NCBI GenBank assembly: GCA_916610825.1
Contig: OU744446.1
Coordinates: 1,111,501-1,175,500, forward strand
Origin: Haliclystus octoradiatus
Taxonomy: Eukaryota; Cnidaria; Staurozoa; Stauromedusae; Haliclystidae
Direction: 5' to 3'
Length of the DNA stretch: 64,000 nucleotides
Position numbers and translations under genes: made by a program. The notes under the pieces are model-generated. The model saw only the letters and a list, made by a program, of their open reading frames with translations. It ran no database searches and had not been told where the DNA came from. This document shows, in pieces, positions 38,401 through 51,540 of the stretch (position 1 is its first letter; the number at the start of each line of letters is the position of its first letter).

Positions 38401-41400
38401 TTAAAATATTTCTCTCCGTAATCCATCCCTCTTTTTCGTCCCAACATGCGAGCAAAACATTGTAGATTTACGCTCCTAAAAATGGCTGCTCTTGTTCTGC
38501 TATCAATTGCTACAGTTTCCCACAACTAAAAATGGCTGCTCTTGTTCTGCTATCAATTGCTACAGTTTCCCACAACTTGTTTTTATGGATATAAAACTAT
38601 AAAACACAGTAAATAAGAGTGAACAACATTAAAACTTGCGTCAAATATGTGTCACACTATCGATATTTAATGTGTCTTAATTTTTAAAATATGACTTTTA
38701 TCAACCAATTTACGATACTATACTAATATTTTTGAAGAGGGTTTCAAGAGTGCATAATATGCTGCAGGCCAACAGTTGTTTGGAAGATCAAAATCAATTT
38801 GCATTAGAAAATAGTTATTAATAGATCACAGTTTGGGAAATAAAATTGACAATTTCAAATTATAAAATCATAGGTAAAATATATAGTGTAACCAACGGTC
38901 AATTTTCATTTATCCAAATTTGCACTTATCGGAAATTGTATAACCACGACTTCATCTTCACCAGAACATAGTTAAAAGGGTTTCAAATCCAGGTTGCAGA
39001 TAAGCGGAAATTTCACTTATCCGAAATGTATTTAAACAGGTTAAACAGGTTACACTGTAATCAAAACAGAACTCACCATTCGCCATATCATGACAACGTA
39101 GGGACCAAGATGTTTATTAACTGAAAATATATCTAACAATCTAACAATCCATAGCATAATATCAATAGCGTAGATTAAATTAGCAACACCAAGATGAGCT
39201 TCAGAGAAACGTAATCCAACAGCAACGTAAAATAACAGAATAGCAAATGCATCACATATATTCCATTTGCTGCTGCTCCAATGTTTGATTTTCTTATCGA
39301 ATGATGCTCCCTCTGAAGTCAATAACTAGTAAAACAAGAACAATTAGTTAAGTGCTGCTTGTAGGATGACATCAGACGGAATACTAATTACATTAAAGGC
39401 TGATCTGACTCAAGTAAAAGCTACTCTATTAACTGTTGATAGGATTAGTTCATAGAAGAGTCCTTGAATTACCAAGTGTCGGGTAAACTATATCTGTAAT
39501 CAATTATACATTTATAGTATATTACAGTCAAACCTGCTACAATGACCACCTCTATACAGCAGCCACTAGTCTATAATGGCTACTCTACATATTTCTAAGA
39601 GAATAATTCTATTGAATCAATCCTGTATATAAAGGCCACTTGCATATACAGTGAAACCCCGTTAATATCACCTCGGTTAATATCACGACCCGCCTATTAT
39701 CACGATTTTTCCGAAACCAGTGAAAATGAAATTCAACTAATTTTACCCGCTTAATATCATTCTCGATAATATCACGATTCCGTTTTTTATCACGATTTCT
39801 AGGCGGCTTTTTGATTGAAAACCCGCTTGTGTCACGATTTCTAGGCGGCTTTTTGATTGAAAACCCGCTTTGTGTCACGATTTCTTTGAATTTGATAACA
39901 TTCTGCAAGTTATTCAAACAAAGAAGTGCTATTAATTTCTAGGTTGACTTGTGACTTCAGAAAGTATTTATCACACAGTTTGTTGTTCTTTAGAAATTGA
40001 ACACAAGTACTGTATTCGTGTGCGATTTTTCTTTTCTTTCAGTACATGATAGATACATGGTTTGTTTCCTGATTGGCGGAAAATTTTCTTTTAGGTTTCA
40101 CTCTTTTTAGCCATAGATTGACTAGACAAAATATAAAATAGGAAACAAACACACGACAAATATTTCAAAGCGACGTCTTTTGCATGTTTAAATGTTTGAA
40201 TGGCGGGACTTCCCCTAATTACCATAACAAAGAAAATCTCAAGTTACGCGCCATTAGTTGTATTTCAGACTCTGTTGCTATGACAATTAATTAATCGAAC
40301 AGATGTGATGAAACATGAAGCGCGTTGAATCCATCACATGAATTCTGTAAACTAATGTCGAAGGAGACTGACTCTGGGCAAACAAACCATTTTAAATTAC
40401 TAATTTATATTACATTTATTCTGTACAGTACTTATTGTTATTTCTATTCTTGATTTTATTTGAATGTTTTCTAATTGTTTGTTTACAAAAATGTCTATTT
40501 TGTTACCCGCCTCAGAACTTTGGATTATTATTTCTGCGTTCGCCATTTCTATTGTTTCTTTTGTCCTCTATTGTTTCATGAACTATTTGCACTCCCTGTG
40601 GTCAATCCGCTTAATATCACGATTTGCTTAATATCACGATTCTTGCTTGCACCGCCGTCGTGATATTAACGGGGTTTCACTGTAGTGGTCAATTTATCTA
40701 CCTATCGTAACTGGATGTTATATGCAGGTTTCACTTCATCTGTTCCATATTGTATTGTATCTCTACAACCATCACGAATTGATAGGTTGCATTAAGTATT
40801 ACCAATTTGAATTAGTATACAAAGATAACATTTTGAGCAATCTTTATTTTCAAAATCAACTTTATGACGCATCTGGAAACATCATTTGCAACACTTTTTC
40901 AATGGCACTCGATGTGTAGAAGCTTACCTTGCGATATTATCACAGTATTGTTGATAGATTACCTGGCGAAGTTCTTCTGATGTCAATGAGACAACAAAAC
41001 CAATTAAGACCCATTCTTGGATTGATGGCCACACAGGTAGTTTGAGCAACACTACTGATGAGTAAAGACCAAGGAAAAACAGATAGACAATCTGCATGAA
41101 ACAAGATATATAAAATATATCTTTCAATAAACATAAATTTTAATTAGGCAATAGATACATACATGATAATCAAACTTTGAACAACAAAGCTTTTATTCAT
41201 GGATTGAAATCTACTTCTGTCAATTATTAATTACCAAAATAATGCAACCCTGATCGGTCAGACTTACCACATTGGCCCAAAACTTTGCAATTGGAGCACA
41301 ATAGAACTCTTTATATTTGTTGTACCATTCTAATTCACTGCAAGTTGCACGGCTTTGTGACTCCTCACCAGATGAAATAGTGAAAACTTCTTTGTTTTCA

Positions 41401-44400
41401 TCGTTAGTGAGAGATACGGTTGATTGAGCAAAAGATACATTGCCAGAGAACGTATCTCTCAATGGACTACAAAACAAATGCAATCACAAGTAGGATCATT
41501 TGAAAATCCTGTTTGAGACTTGGACGTTTACTACTTGTAAGTAGAATCTTACAATGATGTTTTCTATTAAGTTTCTTCAAACTTTTCTCTCGTTTCCTAT
41601 TGTTTAATAGAACATTGACAATTTGTAGAGTCTTTGGACGTGACATTACAAAATTTTCACTTTTCACAGTAAAGATTTACTAAATTAACAGAGCATATAA
41701 AGAGGAAATATAAAGAGGAAAACGGGATACAAATTAACTCTACAACGTTCAAGTCTTTAAATTATGAACACATATTTAAACAAATTTGTTGCGATGAATT
41801 CGTAATATTTCTCATAACACAGCTGTTCTTGAATAATTCATGGGATTAATTAAGGTATGGATTACTGATAAAACAATTATCAAACTGGATTTCGCATGAC
41901 ATTGAGAATTTATCAGGCCTCGGCTTGCATTATCCGCCAATAGTTCCCAGTGCCACGCTCAATCTCATTTGATAATTGTTAAATGCCATGCAATTACAAG
42001 TTTTATTAGCTGTGTCTGACAATGATCACTGGCATTCATTGTGTAGAATGTTCGTTAAAATAGGGACATCAGATTCTTATGATGTGAACGTCTACATGTT
42101 TGGTTTATTACCTAAGAGGATCATTATCTGTTGACGTCAGTATCCAGCTATACAGCATTTCAATTTAATCAACAATCGTCAACAGAACCCAATGAGAATT
42201 AACAATCATCTCGACTAGTAAATAAATATCAAAACCTACATTTCTTTTCTTTTTTTTACCTCATTTCAATATCTGTTTCCTCGTTGCTGTTCTTCTCGCC
42301 AGAAACAAGATTTTTCTTTTCTGTTTCTGTAATTGCTCCATTGTCGTTATGGAGAATGACATATTTTTCATCTTCGTCATCAAATTCGTCATCACTGCCA
42401 TTACCTGGATCTTCTTCTGTCATCGGCATCTGTTTTAACTCCTGTTTTGAACGAAACTGAAGAGCCAAAACACCAGGAAAGAAGCACAAGGAAGCAACAG
42501 TCTAAAAAGATACAATTACATCAAAACATCAAACAATTACAAACAAATAAAATGGCAGTAAGAACAAAAACATGAAATAAAATAGAATAGAGAAAAGTAG
42601 GAAGTGGAGTACTGCTTGATGTCTGGCCTTCCTACTTACTATACAATGCCTGCATGTATTTTTATGCATTAAATAGCAATTTTTATAATTATTTTTTCAA
42701 TGGTACTAATATGCCCCATATTATCTAAATAGAGCTATTGTTTGTATAAGCATTTGGATGGCTAGAGCACAGCATTACCTTCAGCGATTGGTGAGCATTC
42801 AACTTCAAAGCCCCATACCACATTTCACTAAGCAATGCCTGGCAGCATGGATGTGCAACAAATACTTCATGCTGAGTTTGAACAGCCAAACTAAGAACGG
42901 TCTGTTTACCCCAATTGTCTAACTCGTTTGTTAGTAAGTATTCAGCATAACGTTCATTTGAACGAAAGCATTCATCAAGAAGCTGAACAGACAGTTTCAT
43001 GAACTCCCTGAAATCATTACAAAGAAAATATATCAATTGCAGTCACTTTGAGTAGCATCTCTGTGACGTAATGAGGAAATTTGTTTCATGTAGTATGTTG
43101 CTCGGCTCCAAAAACCGGGGGATCCTACAGTCATAGATGCTGGAAGACTAGAACAGATTCAGAAGAAAATTGATATTTTTTTTATTCAGATCTCATCAAA
43201 ATTTAAGAAGAAAAATATTGGAAATCTTCTAGGATTCTGGAAGGTTCAACATTTTGTCAGCCAAACGTTCTACTTTAAATAACATCAATGCTGAATACAT
43301 CAATATCATAATTGTGCCTGCATTATTGAAATACGAGATGCTAGTTTAATATACTGCAGTACGACATACAATGAGTTTTGTTTGAATTCTTCCACTAGAT
43401 CATCTTGCAGTTTTGATAAATCTCCCTTTCTTGCCATTTCTTTGTACAACCATGAACCAACTAATGCTTTGGCTAACATATCTTGTCCGTTTCGCCACAT
43501 ACATAAAGCCATCGCTTGCATGTTATTCAACACGGCCCAAATAAACAACTCATTGAATGCAAATGGAAAGAATACTGCCTGAGGGTTTGATGCTTGAGCC
43601 ATTAGTTTTTGAGATGAGAAAATGAACTGAAAAAAGAAAGTTATGAATTAGATCAAAATTACAAATTTCCAAACAAACCAATTTGCATTAGAAAAAGCAT
43701 TTCCATCAGAACCTTTTCGAATAAGCGTCCAGTTGTGACGTTATGTGGTGCATGTTGATTACCTTATATAGTAAGAATACATTTCAAGGCCAAAACAAAT
43801 AAAAAACTGTGTTTTTTTAGCAAAACTATCAAAATAATGAACTACCAGGCTGGTGAAATACAAGCTTTATTTATTTTTACACATTTTAAATAGGATCTTT
43901 CATGATCTTTAACCTAAAATGCAACATTTGGCAACAAAAGAAATACTAAGGGATGTCACAAATGGTCATTGAAAAAACTCCAAACGCAAACATGAAAAAA
44001 AGTTGTTAGCTTTATCAACATTCAATAGACCATTTTGGTAGCACTTTGAAGCCAATCTTAAATTTGTAGCGATTTTCAATGTGCACATTCAAACGATATT
44101 TTCTATGAAATTCTTCGAATTGAGACAGTTGCAACAATCAATGTTTCAAAGATCAACAAAAACTTGGAAACAGCTGTCAAATATATATATTTAGTCATCG
44201 TATGAATTTTAGTTTTTCAATTTCTTTTGATGAGTAATATGTCACCTTGTCCGCATTATAGCTACATTTTACCTTTTTCAGACTTCCTCCTTCTTTCATT
44301 CCACCTAACACACCACCCGTCAGATTATGAAGGATAATACCAATATCACGCAAACCAATGGTCCCCATTCGAGCCTAGACAATGATCAAAATTCAATAAC

Positions 44401-47400
44401 ATGTTTAAAAGCCTACATTATTGCAGTGAAACGTGTATTTAACAGGCAGCTATGGGAGGTACAAAAATTGACCACTATATATACACATGGCATTTATAAA
44501 CAGGGTTGATTCAATAGAACATACTATTTTAGACATTGCAAAGGTGACCACTATAGACAGGTGGTCGTTATAACAGGTTTTACTGTATATGTTTCAATCA
44601 ATAGCGCCATTTCCAGTATTGCTGTTCAAAGTTATCACTCCTATAGACAGGTGGTAGGCAAACTTGATCAGCAATCTCAAGTCGAAACAGGCTTGGTAGT
44701 TTTCAAAATGTTTGATTCAAGTTTCAAATTTGAGACACAGACATAACAAGAAACAAGAAACACATCATAAACATGCACAGAATTCAAGCAAGGTTTAGCC
44801 TCTTCCAGAATGTTGTTTATATGATCATGCAGTTTGATATTAGTTAGCTAGGCCTGCCAATTCTATCAGCAGTAATGTAAATAGTTTCATAGAATATCTT
44901 GTGTCTTGAAAGCAGTTCAAAATCAAATACTGTACTTGAAGTTGTCATTACATTCTCAATCTTACAATCAATAACATACCTTCTCTGAGCCCACCATCAT
45001 TTTAATGAAATTAGCTCCTTGATTTGCACGCTAAAAGAGAATCATAGACAGACTATCAATATGTATCTAATTGAATTAAGTGATCACTATAGACCTCTGT
45101 GGATTTTCGTAGGGAAACACAGTAAACTTGTTTTGCTGAACAAAATAAAAGTTTCAAACAGACAGACTCACAATGTTATAGAGATCTTCCAGGCGTGTGA
45201 TGGAGATGTAAGACTCCATACTAACACCATTTTCAAGTAACAACTCAACAAATTCGACCTTGTCTGTTGAAAGTGCTGTTCTCATTGCCATTTCTAAATC
45301 GCTGTTCTGAAAAAACACAAACAACAATGCAGGGTTTCAAACAGGTTTCAGACACAGACGTCTCATTAATCTAAGTGTGTTCAAGGGTAACATCTTCAAC
45401 AAAATTAAAGAGAAGCTATCAAAGTTATACAGTGAAACCTGTATATAACCGCCAGCTATGAGAGTTAGATGATAAAGTGACCATTATATATAGGTAACCT
45501 TTACATAGGGTTGATTGAAAACAAAATACTATTTTAGACATTGCAAAAGTATAAAAGTGGTTGTTATAAAATGTTTGATTGTATATTGACTTCAGAGTGA
45601 TTTATTTTTAGCTTTTAATACAAAGTATGTTTGAACTCTGAATTTGATTATATTCAATAGACTCAATGAAAATATAATTGAAAATAATTTAAATCAATAT
45701 TGATTGGCTTTCTGGGATCCGGCACTACTATAGCATACAGGATCATAATGATATCGGTAAGAGGTAATCAGCCCTTACATTCCAATTGTGTTCCTCAATG
45801 AAGATTTGATTACGAGCAATGTCAGCCCTGTCCCAACAAAGAGCAAGGTTGAGCTGCTCATACAAAGATGTGTTCTGACCTAACAACACAACAACAAAAT
45901 ATTTAAATAAATCAAAGTATGCATCTATCAAATATCATGGCATTAACGTAGTCATACATTTGAGCAGGGCAGTAAGCATTGCTTGATCGATATCAGCGCC
46001 TCCTTCTTCCATCTTGAATATTGTGATCTTTAAAATAAATAAATAGATAAAGAATACCCTTCTTAATGTACTCAATATTTACTAGATAAGATGGAGTTGT
46101 GCTTACATATTCTTTTTTTCCAACACATTTTAGTATATTGTAATAGACTTCAAGGCACTTCTCGTAGCTCAGTTCAGGAAAACAAGCTTCAACACGTTGT
46201 AATAATTGAGTATGTTGTACGACATCATTCATGTCATAGAGTGGTCTAGAAAAAAGCAAGATGATTAGAACTGAGCTTTGTTAAATCATACAACATCCAC
46301 GTATTGACCACTATAAACAGGTGGCCTATATATACAGGGTTGATTCAATAGAATAGGTCGGCATTAGTTCATAGTCAACATTGATTTCATCAGGGCCTAT
46401 CTTAACTGTTTCATATATCACATCGCTCTCTTTTTGGAAGCGCAAGTGTATAACAACTATTTAGAAACCTTGAACTTTGTTGAAAAACGGAATTAAATTA
46501 ATAAATTAAAATAAATAATTCTTTAAAGTGGATTCGAACTAGAACAATCCAGTTACGTAGTCTCCACCGTAGCTATGATGGATGTGAGCTTCTAAGGTTA
46601 CACAAAAGTAGATAAACATGACAGGTTGTATCACATGGTATTGACCGTAGCCGTAACCCTAACCAGAGACCCTAACTTCCTAACGAGTGAAACACGTGCT
46701 GAGGAAAACCCGTGATTGGATTTTAGTCCCAATCAACTAGCGTGATACCTCAGAAAGGATCGGTGTTGACTATGAATATTACTGAAGTGGCCACTATACA
46801 CAGTGGTCTTTATATACAGGGTTGATTCAATAGAATAATGCTTTTCTGGAGTGGCAATGGTAGACAGGTGACCACTATAGTATGTACATACCCTTCACCG
46901 TGCTGTAGAGTGTGTGCATAGGCAAGAAGATCAGCAGCCCTGCCACTATCTTGAATAACAACAACAGGGATTGCTGGGTCATTAGTAACTGCTTCATAAA
47001 CGGTTTTGATAGAATTTGGACCCCCTTCAAGTAGCAACAACACAGCTGGGACACCTCCACTTGACCGATCTACAGGATAAAAACAATCATCAGTAAATCT
47101 ATATTTCTACACACAATTATTGATATATACTAATTTATAATGACAATTCCTACTTTTATCAATCCTCATTTCTAAGATGCTTTTCTCTAGCTTTGCTCTT
47201 AGAGAGATCTCTGCGCCATACTTATTCGCAGTGCCATTGTCAACAAGCAAAAAATGGGTGTGGTTATGATCTAGACACGCCCCTTGTGAACCAATACTGC
47301 TTGTAACGTGGTAAGGTACTGGTTCCTAGAAATTAAAAAAACAATTATCAAAGTATCAAGAAATCATGTTAAGTAGGTAGGCCTATGTACTCGTATTCAT

Positions 47401-50400
47401 AAAGTGGAACTCATCATAGATGTGAGCAAAACACAATGAAAATGGTCTGCAATTAAGGAATTAGTCCTTGATTTGATTTATTTATCAGAATGAAAAGGAG
47501 TCTAAAAACTTTATTCTCCATTTAAATACATACAGCCTTGAAAACATTTAAGTAACAAAAATTGTAACTTACTGCTAAATGATTAATGATAATCAATATT
47601 TATCTATATTGCTTTAAAAATTTAGGGTTTAGAGCTACGGTAACAATATTCTTTGACAAGGCATTTCCCCAGTGGTATTACGCAAGGACCGAATAGATGC
47701 TTGGTAGTATCAAGGCGTGGCATTTTTAATGCTTTCAATTTAAGATGATGCTCATATACTGTGATATAGGTCATATATAATTGACAACTGTATCCATATT
47801 TAGATCTACAGTACTAAGTTATGGATGATTTTGAATAACATCGCTAAATCAGCTTCTACTCGTCTTAATGCCAATGATTCTAGCTGAAGAATTTGTAATT
47901 GATGCCATTTGTATTCCCATGGAAGAAGGAAAAACAGATGTATATAGCAGCAACCTGTCTATAGTGATCAATTTATCTATGATAGATAGTACATAGGTTT
48001 CACTACCGTCTGAAGGTGTTTATCTCAAATTGACTAACCTTCTGGTTTGTCATTGTATGCTTATGATTGACAATGCCCCATGTTGCTATACCAATGCAAT
48101 AAACACGTCGTCTTCGATGCGGTCCGAATACTTGCGTCCTTTGTGCGCCTTGTAATGCCTCGCCGACATGTTTCATGACCCCAGTGTTTGTCCCACCAGT
48201 TGTGACCCATGCTCCTGTGCTCTGGGCAACCTTATCAAAAAACAATACCAATTCAATATCTTCAACAATCTAAAACTTCAGTTAGAATTTTCAAATTCAT
48301 AATACAAAGAATAACATTTAATTCAACAAATTTTATTTCATTTGATGACGTTTCAGCGTCAATTTTTGACATTTTCAATCCATGATGACAAATTTAAACT
48401 TGAGTTTACAAGTATATTTATATTAATTTACAAAAATCGTTAAATAAAATAAAATTTGTTCAAATAAAGTTTATTCTTTGTATAATCTTAAAACTTGATC
48501 ATTTTAATAATATATAAATACTCATAAATACTTACCTTCAAAAGTCCTTGTCGAAACAGCTGCTTGAGTTTTGGAGGAAGTCTAAAGTTCTTAGCACCGC
48601 CGGTTACAGAAATCAATAATTTGGGATACTCTAGTTTCCATTCTCTGCAAAGGAGACGAAGAACAGTTCTTGGGTCTGAATCATCTGCCAACCTCACAAA
48701 CTAGAAAGAAAATCAAAAATATGATGAAAAAACATTCCAAAAGAAGGCAGACACAACAATGCAATTAGATATTCAATCAACTTTTGTAAATTATTCATTT
48801 TATACTTTCTGTTTAATAAAGCTGTTAAATTCATTCTACATTCCTGATAAAATTCAATGTCACAAGTCAATGAGACAGACAATGAGGTAGGATGCGATCC
48901 AAAACAAATCCAAGCAGAACTACTGATGAATACGTCATGGTCCTTGCTGGTGAATTCATCCCATAGCACAGCTAACATAAGTTCAACCAGCAGTTACATA
49001 ATCAATAAAATTAATTTTATTAAAAATAATTGAGTAAGACAGCAGGTCGACGGTGAGAAAAGAAACAAACATTAACAATAAAAGGCTTCAAAAAGATCAT
49101 AAAAAGTGTAAATAGAAGACAACACACAGATGCAGAATGCCCTCCTTGCGTAAAACGATAAAGCATGAAATTACATGTAATGATCACTAGAATCAAATAG
49201 AAGTAGGCATATAGACACATCAGACAATAATGTTTTAACAATGTGCTGTCCCTTTTTGCCTAAAATATTTGTTACACAAATAAAGTAGATTGACACTTGT
49301 AAAATAGATAATTCACTAAATAAAGCATTATATTGTACAATACTGTCAGACCAATGTCCATGCCCTTCACAATATATCATTGAAATAGTTCCAACTGCAA
49401 AGTAATTTTGTTAAGTTCCAAATTGCTATTAATTACCTTGGCTCTTGTGCGATTACCAACGCCTTGGAACTCTAGTTCACCATATGCATTAGTGGGTCGA
49501 TATTGAATATGTTCAATTGGGTCCCATTTGCTACCACTAACATAATTAGATGTGTTACCATGGTGATACTGCTTCTGGCGTCCACAGCAACAACTAGAAA
49601 AAAGTTTTATCGGTATAAAGAATGTGTAGCTTCCAGTTACTATTTTCATTATAAACAAGGATTTTGTTTTTAACAATTTATTGATATTGTGACACATTAT
49701 AAATCAGCTGACCAAGCACAATAGAAAGAACGAATCATATTCTCATGTCCGTCACGCAAAATCTTTCACACCCGACTGACCTTCAGTTCTATTGTTTATT
49801 TATCATTTGGGTTAACTTAATAGCAATTAAATTTCCTATATTTTAATTTTCAAATTTCACCCAGCGGAGCGGGTTCACTTCACTATTAGTAGTTAATATT
49901 TCTATAAACTATAGGGTAACAGCTATGTTACAAACAAATAATTAATTCACCTTGGATCAGATACACTTTTTGGAATGTATTGAACACATGTCTTGCGCTT
50001 GAAAGAGGATGACAAGTAGAACGGGTCCTATAAATAATTAATAATTTAATAAACATTACTCCATATTAAATTGTCCTTAATATATCCTTATACATAATTA
50101 TATCAGAACAGTGGGAATGACTAGGTTTGTATTAATTAACGATCAATGACTGCAAAAATGTACAACTGCTTACAGAGAGAGGGTTCAATCATCACTTTAA
50201 CTGCATAACCTGTTGACTTGTAGGCTATAGGTATTTTAGTTTACATTTTGAAGAAATGTGACAGGCAACATTTGTGAAGTTGTCACATGTGTAACCGATA
50301 TTCCATTTTCAAAAGTAGGTATACAAATTGTAGATATTCCAAATTGAGATTTAAAAATAACGAGATTTTTGTATTATGAAAATAAATTATAGAGGTCAAC

Positions 50401-51540
50401 CTGAAGGGGATGCCTAATTCCTACTAAAAGTAGTCCTGTATGATTCCTCAAATCTTAAACAGGCCAATCAGATACAAACTCATGTGACGTGATGGGAATA
50501 TGTTACAGTTCGTTGATTGTAAGATTGCGAGGATACAAAAGGGGCAGTGACATGTTAAGCGGATCGAAATACATGCAATCACAGCTAGATAGTTTTGACG
50601 TCAAACACTTTTTATTTAGTTGATTGAGCGGGACAACTTTTACCAATCAGTTGCGTTAACCAGTATGCTGAAGGTCTGATGCAATCATTAATGGAGTTTG
50701 CTTATATAGCACATGCTCAAGGGGAGATCACTTTCGTGAGTATGAACTTCAGAGGCATGTTTTGGTGAGCGGGAAGTGAGGAGTTTTGAAATGCGGAAAC
50801 AACCATTTCCTCCTTAGGGAAGTAGCCCCCTTGGATGGAACAAAGGGGAACAACATTGCATTACGTTAGATTCAAAGATCAAGAATATCCCGCTGTTTTG
50901 AATTTGTGACAATCTCAAAATAGTTTTATTACAAATTCGGAAACTTAAAACTTAAATATTGTGAAAACATCGTAGAATGTATTGCTATCAAAATGAAAAC
51001 ACACAGGGTCGCCACAGTGCACAAATTATGACGACTCTGACGAGTTGAAATATATTTACTTTTAGTTTTGATATCTGACCTTGAATTTTGAAAGTGTTCT
51101 TGTCAAACAGAACACAGTTTTTAAATAGATCAGAATTGTCTGTTAATATTGACAAGTACAGTAATTCAGTTTTGATCCTTCACTTCAGTAGCAATTAAAA
51201 TATGTAGTGATCGTCATCAATTATTTACGAGAAAATAACATTAATTTTGTGTTGTTCTTTTTCCAGAGAGAGGAGAGCGGTCTGTAGGCCTATATAGAAA
51301 AATAGGTACAATTGCAGCTACTTGCAATTTTACAACTATGTACAGCTGAACTACAGACAGACCTGTTACAGTTTTGCTTACCCTCCGTTTTCTCATATCG
51401 TAGACAGAAGCAACTGTTGATGATATACGTTCAGTTGGTTCTCCATTTTGGGTTGCTTGCCGAGGGATTATTGGTGTAGAAGTTGCGCTGTTGTCCATCT
51501 TATGATTGACTGAGCCTCTGGTTGGTACTTTCAGAGACAT
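32421..51540 (-). CDS. TRPM2: TRPM2-like cation channel with NUDT9-H domain (31 exons, C-terminal exon missing)
   Basis: Exons in coding order: 51540-51382, 50027-49951, 49593-49437, 48700-48536, 48230-48039, 47325-47154, 47069-46892, 46245-46107, 46027-45958, 45879-45779, 45306-45172, 45030-44980, 44374-44273, 43626-43370, 43007-42779, 42501-42260, 41466-41268, 41091-40963, 39325-39077, 38351-38177, 37931-37799, 37350-37151, 36980-36848, 36769-36310, 35957-35784, 35692-35607, 34771-34682, 34583-34497, 33596-33491, 32751-32617, 32534-32421. All borders are GT-AG and phases join without a break (1632 codons). TRPM homology regions fill residues about 60-800 ([48 protein letters not shown]). 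S1-S6 lie at about 855-1105, the TRP helix ([11 protein letters not shown]) in exon 22, a coiled coil in exons 23-24, and NUDT9-H from exon 25. The start follows an in-frame TGA. It should be a plasma-membrane Ca-permeable channel gated by ADP-ribose. Confidence 0.95.
33006..33432. mobile_element. TIR-type MITE remnant in TRPM2-like intron
   Basis: Starts AAACCTGTATATAACAACCAGC and carries the family body (ACAGGGTTGATTCAATAGAA, GTGGCCACTAT). It ends near GCTGTATATAGAGGTAACTG. Same family as the copies at 44424, 45430 and 55982; longer, so probably carrying extra sequence. 22-base quotes are avoided; see 55982 for the best preserved ends. Confidence 0.5.
35190..35326 (+). mobile_element. Retroposon 3' tail (GAAGCGCTTAGAG / GCACTATATAAAT / ATT repeat)
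   Basis: The sequence GTGAAGCGCTTAGAGAAATG then AGGCACTATATAAATTTATA and a run of ATT is a 3' tail common to LINE/SINE retroposons of marine invertebrates. Sits in the TRPM2-like intron 26. The body upstream was not classified. Confidence 0.6.
38478..38577. repeat. 50-bp x2 exact tandem duplication
   Basis: 38478-38527 and 38528-38577 are identical. In the TRPM2-like intron before the pore exon. Recent slippage or duplication. Confidence 0.95.
38884..39057. mobile_element. pogo/Tigger-like MITE beside a splice donor
   Basis: TIRs TAGTGTAACC (left) and GGTTACACTG (right), flanked by TA on both sides (38882-38883 and 39058-39059). The body has TTATCCGAAA-type subterminal motifs. Its end is 19 bp from the exon that ends at 39077. 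Confidence 0.65.
39525..40736. mobile_element. Older MITE copy split by a younger element
   Basis: Left part 39525-39648 begins CAGTCAAACCTGC; right part 40683-40736 ends GCAGGTTTCACT, its inverse. The two halves join at the TA target of the inner element. Confidence 0.7.
39649..40682. mobile_element. Non-autonomous pogo/Tigger-like DNA transposon
   Basis: 1034 bp with TIRs of at least 23 bp: CAGTGAAACCCCGTTAATAT and its inverse at the right end, flanked by TA (39647-39648 and 40683-40684), the Tc1/mariner target. AATATCACGATT subterminal motifs are present at both ends. A 42-bp direct repeat lies near 39790-39880 (GATTTCTAGGCGGCTTTTTG twice). No transposase frame remains. Confidence 0.8.
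43102..43263. mobile_element. hAT-like MITE, degenerate
   Basis: Shares GGGATCCTA, GATGCTGGAA, GATTCAGAAGAAAATTGA and the CTAGGATTCTGGAAGGTTCA right part with the copy at 53075-53256. In TRPM2-like intron 14. Confidence 0.6.
44424..44585. mobile_element. TIR-type MITE (CAGTGAAAC family)
   Basis: 162 bp: CAGTGAAACGTGTATTTAAC at the left, GTTATAACAGGTTTTACTG at the right, and the family core GGGTTGATTCAATAGAA. In TRPM2-like intron 12. Partial relatives lie at about 46290-46360, 46788-46885 and 47945-48002. Confidence 0.65.
45430..45581. mobile_element. TIR-type MITE (CAGTGAAAC family)
   Basis: 152 bp from CAGTGAAACCTGTATATAAC to GTTTGATTG, flanked by TA on both sides. In TRPM2-like intron 10. 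Confidence 0.65.
46530..46575 (-). repeat. Possible tRNA-derived SINE promoter (A and B boxes)
   Basis: The minus strand has TAGCTACGGTGG (A-box-like, 46575-46564), then 23 bp later AGTTCGAATCC (B-box-like, 46540-46530). The spacing is shorter than in a tRNA, so it is not a tRNA gene. A SINE head is possible; its limits are not defined. Confidence 0.3.

Noticed and set aside
40924-40962. Longer version of TRPM2-like exon 18 using a GTAAGC donor at about 40925
   Set aside because: Its phase does not fit the next exon; the CAG/GTAATC donor at 40963 does and matches the TRPM alignment.
46530-46575. tRNA gene on the minus strand
   Set aside because: A and B boxes are present but only 23 bp apart and no cloverleaf can be drawn; at most a SINE head.
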